NCBI GenBank assembly: GCA_035610365.1
Contig: CM069434.1
Location: 124,242,895-124,306,894 of the forward strand
Source of the DNA: Aquatica leii
Lineage: Eukaryota; Arthropoda; Insecta; Coleoptera; Lampyridae
Reading direction: 5' to 3'
DNA length: 64,000 bases
Shown here: positions 57,301 through 64,000 of the stretch, one piece after another
How the letters are laid out: each line of letters opens with the position of its first letter
Position numbering within the stretch: the stretch's first letter is position 1
Notes under the pieces: generated by a model
Databases searched by the model: none
What the model was told of the DNA's origin: nothing
The model's input: the letters and a program-made list of their open reading frames with translations, nothing else
Position numbers and translations under genes: made by a program

Positions 57301-60300
57301 GACTGTCTAACCATTTAGCAACGCATTTAAGTGTTTTTGTACAATTCCTATTAAAATTGTGAGCACGATTACACTTTAACCGTCGTTCAGTGTAATCTCG
57401 GCAAGCGAAAGAAGAAACTTTGACTTTGCGGGTTTGTATTTAGATAAACCACAGTCAAAAATGACAAAGTGGCACACAGTAAGATGCACCGTTTTGTTCT
57501 CTATCGTTCCTAGTAATTTCGATTTTTTACAAATTGTAATAATAAACTTATTTAGCTTCTCGTAAGATACTACGTATACTAGATTATAAAATTCAAAATT
57601 CTTTACGTAAAGTGACTAAAATCTACAATTTTTGACAAATCTTTACCAAATTTGAATATTGTAGTTCCGGAGACAAGAGAAACCGATTAGTGTTAACTGT
57701 GTTTTTCTTATCTCTACTAGGTCGTTTTTACGCATCTCGCACTTTTAACAATTTATTTGTATATTGAATGCAAGGTTGATAAGCCTAAAACGGATTACGA
57801 CATCAAAATCTTATTTATACCTGCGGACTGTCTAACCATTTAGCAACGCATTTAAGTGTTTTTGTACAATTCCTATTAAAATTGTGAGCACGATTACACT
57901 TTAACCGTCGTTCAGTGTAATCTCGGCAAGCGAAAGAAGAAACTTTGACTTTGCGGGTTTGTATTTAGATAAACCACAGTCAAAAATGACAAAGTGGCAC
58001 ACAGTAAGATGCACCGTTTTGTTCTCTATCGTTCCTGGTAATTTCGATTTTTACAAATTGTAATAATAAACTTATTTAGCTTCTCGTAAGATACTACGTA
58101 TACTAGATTATAAAATTCAAAATTCTTTACGTAAAGTGACTAAAATCTACAATTTTTGACAAATCTTTACCAAATTTGAATATTGTAGTTCCGGAGACAA
58201 GAGAAACCGATTAGTGTGAACTGTGTTTTCTTATCTCTACTAGGTCGTTTTTACGCATCTCGCACTTTTAACAATTTATTTGTATATTGAATGCAAGGTT
58301 GATAAGCCTAAAACGGATTACGACATCAAAATCTTATTTATACCTGCGGACTGTCTAACCATTTAGCAACGCATTTAAGTGTTTTTGTACAATTCCTATT
58401 AAAATTGTGAGCACGATTACACTTTAACCGTCGTTCAGTGTAATCTCGGCAAGCGAAAAGAAGAAACTTTGACTTTGCGGGTTTGTATTTAGATAAACCA
58501 CAGTCAAAAATGACAAAGTGGCACACAGTAAGATGCACCGTTTTGTTCTCTATCGTTCCTGGTAATTTCGATTTTTACAAATTGTAATAATAAACTTATT
58601 TAGCTTCTCGTAAGATACTACGTATACTAGATTATAAAATTCAAAATTCTTTACGTAAAGTGACTAAAATCTACAATTTTGACAAATCTTTACCAAATTT
58701 GAATATTGTAGTTCCGGAGACAAGAGAAACCGATTAGTGTTAACTGTGTTTTCTTATCTCTACTAGGTCGTTTTTTACGCATCTCGCACTTTTAACAATT
58801 TATTTGTATATTGAATGCAAGGTTGATAAGCCTAAAACGGATTACGACATCAAAATCTTATTTATACCTGCGGACTGTCTAACCATTTAGCAACGCATTT
58901 AAGTGTTTTTGTACAATTCCTATTAAAATTGTGAGCACGATTACACTTTAACCGTCGTTCAGTGTAATCTCGGCAAGCGAAAGAAGAAACTTTGACTTTG
59001 CGGGTTTGTATTTAGATAAACCACAGTCAAAAATGACAAAGTGGCACACAGTAAGATGCACCGTTTTGTTCTCTATCGTTCCTGGTAATTTCGATTTTTA
59101 CAAATTGAAATAATAAACTTATTTAGCTTCTCGTAAGATACTACGTATACTAGATTATAAAATTCAAAATTCTTTACGTAAAGTGACTAAAATCTACAAT
59201 TTTTGACAAATCTTTACCAAATTTGAATATTGTAGTTCCGGAGACAAGAGAAACCGATTAGTGTTAACTGTGTTTTCTTATCTCTACTAGGTCGTTTTTA
59301 CGCATCTCGCACTTTTAACAATTTATTTGTATATTGAATGCAAGGTTGATAAGCCTAAAACGGATTACGACATCAAAATCTTATTTATACCTGCGGACTG
59401 TCTAACCATTTAGCAACGCATTTAAGTGTTTTTGTACAATTCCTATTAAAATTGTGAGCACGATTACACTTTAACCGTCGTTCAGTGTAATCTCGGCAAG
59501 CGAAAGAAGAAACTTTGACTTTGCGGGTTTGTATTTAGATAAACCACAGTCAAAAATGACAAAGTGGCACACAGTAAGATGCACCGTTTTGTTCTCTATC
59601 GTTCCTGGTAATTTCGATTTTTACAAATTGTAATAATAAACTTATTTAGCTTCTCGTAAGATACTACGTATACTAGATTATAAAATTCAAAATTCTTTAC
59701 GTAAAGTGACTAAAATCTACAATTTTTGACAAATCTTTACCAAATTTGAATATTGTAGTTCCGGAGACAAGAGAAACCGATTAGTGTTAAGTGTGTTTTC
59801 TTATCTCTACTAGGTCGTTTTTTACGCATCTCGCACTTTTGACAATTTATTTGTATATTGAATGCAAGGTTGATAAGCCTAAAACGGATTACGACATCAA
59901 AATCTTATTTATACCTGCGGACTGTCTAACCATTTAGCAACGCATTTAAGTGTTTTTGTACAATTCCTATTAAAATTGTGAGCACGATTACACTTTAACC
60001 GTCGTTCAGTGTAATCTCGGCAAGCGAAAGAAGAAACTTTGACTTTGCGGGTTTGTATTTAGATAAACCACAGTCAAAAATGACAAAGTGGCACACAGTA
60101 AGATGCACCGTTTTGTTCTCTATCGTTCCTGGTAATTTCCACTTTTACAAATTGTAATAATAAACTTATTTAGCTTCTCGTAAGATACTACGTATACTAG
60201 ATTATAAAATTCAAAATTCTTTACGTAAAGTGACTAAAATCTACAATTTTTGACAAATCTTTACCAAATTTGAATATTGTAGTTCCGGAGACAAGAGAAA

Positions 60301-62730
60301 CCGATTAGTGTTAACTGTGTTTTCTTATCTCTACTAGGTCGTTTTTTACGCATCTCGCACTTTTAACAATTTATTTGTATATTGAATGCAAGGTTGATAA
60401 GCCTAAAACGGATTACGACATCAAAATCTTATTTATACCTGCGGACTGTCTAACCATTTAGCAACGCATTTAAGTGTTTTGTACAATTCCTGTTAAAATT
60501 GTGAGCACGATTACACTTTAACCGTCGTTCAGTGTAATCTCGGCAAGCGAAAGAAGAAACTTTGACTTTGCGGGTTTGTATTTAGATAAACCACAGTCAA
60601 AATTACAAAGTGGCACACAGTAAGATGCACCGTTTTGTTCTCTATCGTTCCTGGTAATTTCGATTTTTACAAATTGTAATAATAAACTTATTTAGCTTCT
60701 CGTAAGATACTACGTATACTAGATTATAAAATTCAAAATTCTTTACGTAAAGTGACTAAAATCTACAATTTTTGACAAATCTTTACCAAATTTGAATATT
60801 GTAGTTCCGGAGACAAGAGAAACCGATTAGTGTTAACTGTGTTTTCTTATGTCTACTAGGTCGTTTTTACGCATCTCGCTCTTTTATCAATTTATTTGTA
60901 TATTGAATGCAAGGTTGATAAGGCTAAAACAGACTACGACATCAAACTCTTATTTATCCCTGCGGACTGTCTAACCATTTAGCAACGCATTTAAGTGTTT
61001 TTGTACAATTCTTATTAAAATTAGGAGCACGATTACACTTTAACCGTCGTTCAGTGTAATCTCGGCAAGCGAAACAAGAAACTTTGACTTTCGCCGTTTC
61101 TATTTACGTAAACCACACGCAGAAATCAGAAAGTCGCACAGAGTAGGATGCACCGTTTTGTTGTCGGTCGTTCCTGGTAATTTCGATTTTTACAAATTGT
61201 AATAATAAACTTATTTAGCTTCTCGTAAGATACTACGTATACTAGATTATAAAATTCAAAATTCTTTACGTAAAGTGACTAAAATCTACAATTTTTGACA
61301 AATCTTTACCAAATTTGAATATTGTAGTTCCGGAGACAAGAGAAACCGATTAGTGTTAAGTGTGTTTTCTTATCTCTACTAGGTCGTTTTACGCATCTCG
61401 CACTTTTGACAATTTATTTGTATATTGAATGCAAGGTTGATAAGCCTAAAACGGATTACGACATCAAAATCTTATTTATACCTGCGGACTGTCTAACCAT
61501 TTAGCAACGCATTTAAGTGTTTTTGTACAATTCCTATTAAAATTGTGAGCACGATTACACTTTAACCGTCGTTCAGTGTAATCTCGGCAAGCGAAAGAAG
61601 AAACTTTGACTTTGCGGGTTTGTATTTAGATAAACCACAGTCAAAAATGACAAAGTGGCACACAGTAAGATGCACCGTTTTGTTCTCTATCGTTCCTGGT
61701 AATTTCGATGTTTTCCAAATTGTAATAATAAACTTATTTAGCTTCTCGTAAGATACTACGTATACTAGATTATAAAATTCAAAATTCTTTACGTAAAGTG
61801 ACTAAAATCTACAATTTTTGACAAATCTTTACCAAATTTGAATATTGTAGTTCCGGAGACAAGAGAAACCGATTAGTGTTAACTGTGTTTTCTTATCTCT
61901 ACTAGGTCGTTTTTTACGCATCTCGCACTTTTAACAATTTATTTGTATATTGAATGCAAGGTTGATAAGCCTAAAACGGATTACGACATCAAAATCTTAT
62001 TTATACCTGCGGACTGTCTAACCATTTAGCAACGCATTTAAGTGTTTTTGTACAATTCCTATTAAAATTGTGAGCACGATTACACTTTAACCGTCGTTCA
62101 GTGTAATCTCGGCAAGCGAAAGAAGAAACTTTGACTTTGCGGGTTTGTATTTAGATAAACCACAGTCAAAAATGACAAAGTGGCACACAGTAAGATGCAC
62201 CGTTTTGTTCTCTATCGTTCCTGGTAATTTCGATTTTTTACAAATTGTAATAATAAACTTATTTAGCTTCTCGTAAGATACTACGTATACTAGATTATAA
62301 AATTCAAAATTCTTTACGTAAAGTGACTAAAATCTACAATTTTTGACAAATCTTTACCAAATTTGAATATTGTAGTTCCGGAGACAAGAGAAACCGATTA
62401 GTGTTAAGTGTGTTTTCTTATCTCTACTAGGTCGTTTTTTACGCATCTCGCACTTTTGACAATTTATTTGTATATTGAATGCAAGGTTGATAAGCCTAAA
62501 ACGGATTACGACATCAAAATCTTATTTATACCTGCGGACTGTCTAATCATTTAGCAACGCATTTGAGTGTTTTTGTACAATTCCTATTAAAATTGTGAGC
62601 ACTTTAACCGTCGTTCAGTGTAATCTCGGGAAGCGAAAGAAGAAACTTTGACTTTGCGGGTTTGTATTTAGATAAACCACAGTCAAAAATGACAAAGTGG
62701 CACACAGTAAGATGCACCGTTTTGTTCTCT
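51300..62730 (+). repeat. Satellite array, ~22 copies of a ~524-bp unit
   Basis: The anchor AAAGTGACTAAAATCTACAA recurs from 51325 to 62320 at spacings of 517-525 bp, usually 524. That makes 21 complete units and one partial unit. Units differ from each other by only a few bases, except one damaged half-unit near 60850-61165. The left edge fades (51300-51330 is a diverged version of the unit junction). The right edge stops at 62730 inside a unit, and the last unit has an 8-bp deletion near 62599. Each unit has a 9-bp hairpin (GATTACACT...AGTGTAATC, first at 51608-51638) and the palindrome TTTACGTAAA at the junction. Short minus-strand frames in two units (54145-54345, 58338-58538) arise by chance single-base insertions. 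Likely heterochromatic satellite DNA. Confidence 0.97.
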
Positions 62731-62734
62731 TCTA

Positions 62735-63595
62735 AAAAATCTTGTACCAAAATGGCTTAATACGTTTTTGAATTCGATTTCTGGAAACTGACAGAATTCT
62801 TTCAAAGTATTTGTCATTACTGTATATATAGAAAAATGCTTATATATTTTGACTACAATACTATCAATATCAAGTATTGGCATCTTATCAACCACATGTT
62901 GTACACATTTTCATGGCCAACTTTACTTGTTAATTTATTGTAAACATTCATTTTTCCTTTGCGTTTTACAGCCCCAAAATTTTTTTGTGTTATCTGCACA
63001 AAAACAAATAACTTTTTTAGTAAGATTGTATTTTTCAAAGGTTCTGAAAACGTATTCTGTTAAAAGATCCGATGTTTCGCCAGGTTGAAATTCTAATAAC
63101 TTCACATGGACTTGGTTATCAAAAAGTACCTAACAATAATAGGAACTAATTTTTGATTAAATCTATTTGAAGCCTCTATAGTGACAGTAATAAAATTTAC
63201 AGATTGTAAATTTTGAGAAACTTCAGTAAATACATGGGGAGCAATTACATTAGTTATGATTGCTTCAGTCTTTGTTTTTGCACTAGAAAACTTTGGGTCA
63301 TAGAAAGAAGAGATTAACTTTGAAGTGCAAGTAGACAAATTAAAACTAAAATTATGTTGCGCTGTGTGATAAGCAAATGTGGTCTCTTTGGCTGCGCAAT
63401 TCAAATCGTTGCTGCTTGGTTCGGTCATTTTAAAAAATGTAGTAACAGCTTGACTGATTGTCGATGCACACTTAGCTTTTTATGTTTCTGAGTATTTACA
63501 TGTTGCGCAATGTCACGGCACCTACCTTGTGCAATCGAAAATTCTGAATTGCAAATAGTACACTGTACGGACTCTTCTCAGCAACCTTCTTTTAT
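62735..63595 (-). pseudogene. hAT-like transposase, N-terminal half, cut by the satellite
   Basis: Read from 63595 leftward. A BED-like zinc finger (CTICNSEFSIAQGRCRDIAQ, HVNTQKHKKL) is followed, after a frame change near 63440, by TTFFKMTEPSSNDLNCAAKE, FAYHTAQHNFSFN, CTSKLISSFYDPKFSSAKTK and APHVFTEVSQNLQSVNFITV, then VPIIVRYF. Further left, in other frames, come QKNFGAVKRKGKMNVYNKL and ILDIDSIVVKIYKHFSIYTV, NTLKEFCQFPEIEFKNVL. This is the order of a widespread arthropod hAT-type protein with its RNase H fold. The normal acidic Asp after FITV is changed (TIEAS). At 62735 the coding sequence runs straight into satellite DNA, so the C-terminal half is lost. Confidence 0.75.
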
Positions 63596-64000
63596 AACTA
63601 TTTTTGTTCAAAATTTTCTAATAGGCTAATTCACTACACGTTGTCAAATGAACTTAAATGATAATAAACCAATGGGATACCTTACAACCTTACCACAAAT
63701 CAAAGTGAACTGCGTTTTGAGTTTTGACATCGGAATTGGGAAGATGCACATACGCAGAATTACAAGCGCAACATGAATTCGGCTACTTCGGGATGATTCG
63801 GAAATGTGCACAATAGAGTTGACATTGCAGTTGAAATCTTTCAAGAAAATAACATAGAACTATTAAAAAACAGACGCATTAAAAACGGACCGGACATATG
63901 AATAAAGTTTAAATAACGTACAGTCCGTTATAAGAATGGACGTATGGCACACTATATCTTTAGTAAATTAACATTTAATAATGCACTGATAATAGCATTT
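63596..64000. other. Flank at the window edge
   Basis: A 66-codon minus-strand frame (63644-63844) lies upstream of the hAT relic but does not resemble its N-terminus or another family that I know. It may be 5' sequence of the same element. The last 150 bp contain an imperfect inverted pair (AAACGGACCGGACATATG near 63880; ACAGTCCGTTATAAG near 63920). Confidence 0.35.

Noticed and set aside
54145..58538. 66-codon minus-strand frames in satellite units (54145-54345 and 58338-58538)
   Set aside because: They appear only in two units, where an extra A in GCGAAAAGAAG shifts the frame. The other ~20 units are closed, so this is not a conserved gene.
51300..62730. CRISPR-like or rDNA spacer array
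   Set aside because: The whole 524-bp unit is repeated without variable spacers, and no ribosomal RNA sequence is adjacent. It is a satellite.
1..64000. Host protein-coding or tRNA genes
   Set aside because: Every frame with recognisable similarity belongs to a transposon family. I found no cloverleaf or A/B box arrangement that I could defend by eye.

Overview
This is AT-rich eukaryotic nuclear DNA, almost certainly from an arthropod and most likely an insect. The evidence is the transposon content: an insect-type gypsy/errantivirus-like LTR element with a tRNA-Ser-type primer site, insect mariner/DUF4817-type transposases, piggyBac-like, Buster-type hAT and FLYWCH-MULE transposases, Penelope-like elements (PLEs) with GIY-YIG domains, an RTE-like LINE, and long tandem satellite DNA. 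I found no convincing host gene, tRNA, rRNA or CRISPR. Nearly every recognisable coding stretch is a transposon gene or its relic.

Layout. 0.8-4.3 kb: a young, internally deleted gypsy-type element with identical 200-bp LTRs and a CATA target duplication, carrying an older THAP-domain DNA transposon remnant inside gag. 5.35-7.9 kb: a complete hAT (Buster/ZBED5-like) element with a perfect 8-bp target duplication and a second small hAT element nested inside. 9.2-17.5 kb: relics of piggyBac, three mariner-like elements, a Tc1-like tail and two PLEs. 15.3-20.5 kb: two copies, in opposite orientation, of a multicopy protein family I cannot classify; the second sits between long imperfect inverted repeats and looks like a DNA transposon. 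21.8-30.5 kb: a 4.2-kb segment duplicated in tandem, with nested MITEs and PLE tails.

30.5-51.3 kb is the most unusual part. Five pure (TA)n tracts of 26-34 bp mark the joints between successive long repetitive units, laid end to end. Each unit has its own short motif repeated near its ends (GAGATCC, GAGCCCG, CCTCCG or CTTAGTA). Nested in this chain are an RTE-like LINE fragment, a 449-bp solo LTR, a complete FLYWCH-MULE transposon with a 9-bp target duplication, and a head-to-head pair of PLE copies.

51.3-62.7 kb is a satellite array of about 22 copies of a ~524-bp unit, very homogeneous, with traces of a three-unit higher-order repeat at its left end and one heavily mutated half-unit near its right end. 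Its right edge cuts into a hAT transposase relic on the minus strand (62.7-63.6 kb). The segment reads as intergenic or heterochromatin-like DNA built by repeated nesting of transposons and local duplication. Several insertions have an empty site in a neighbouring duplicate, so their relative order can be worked out.
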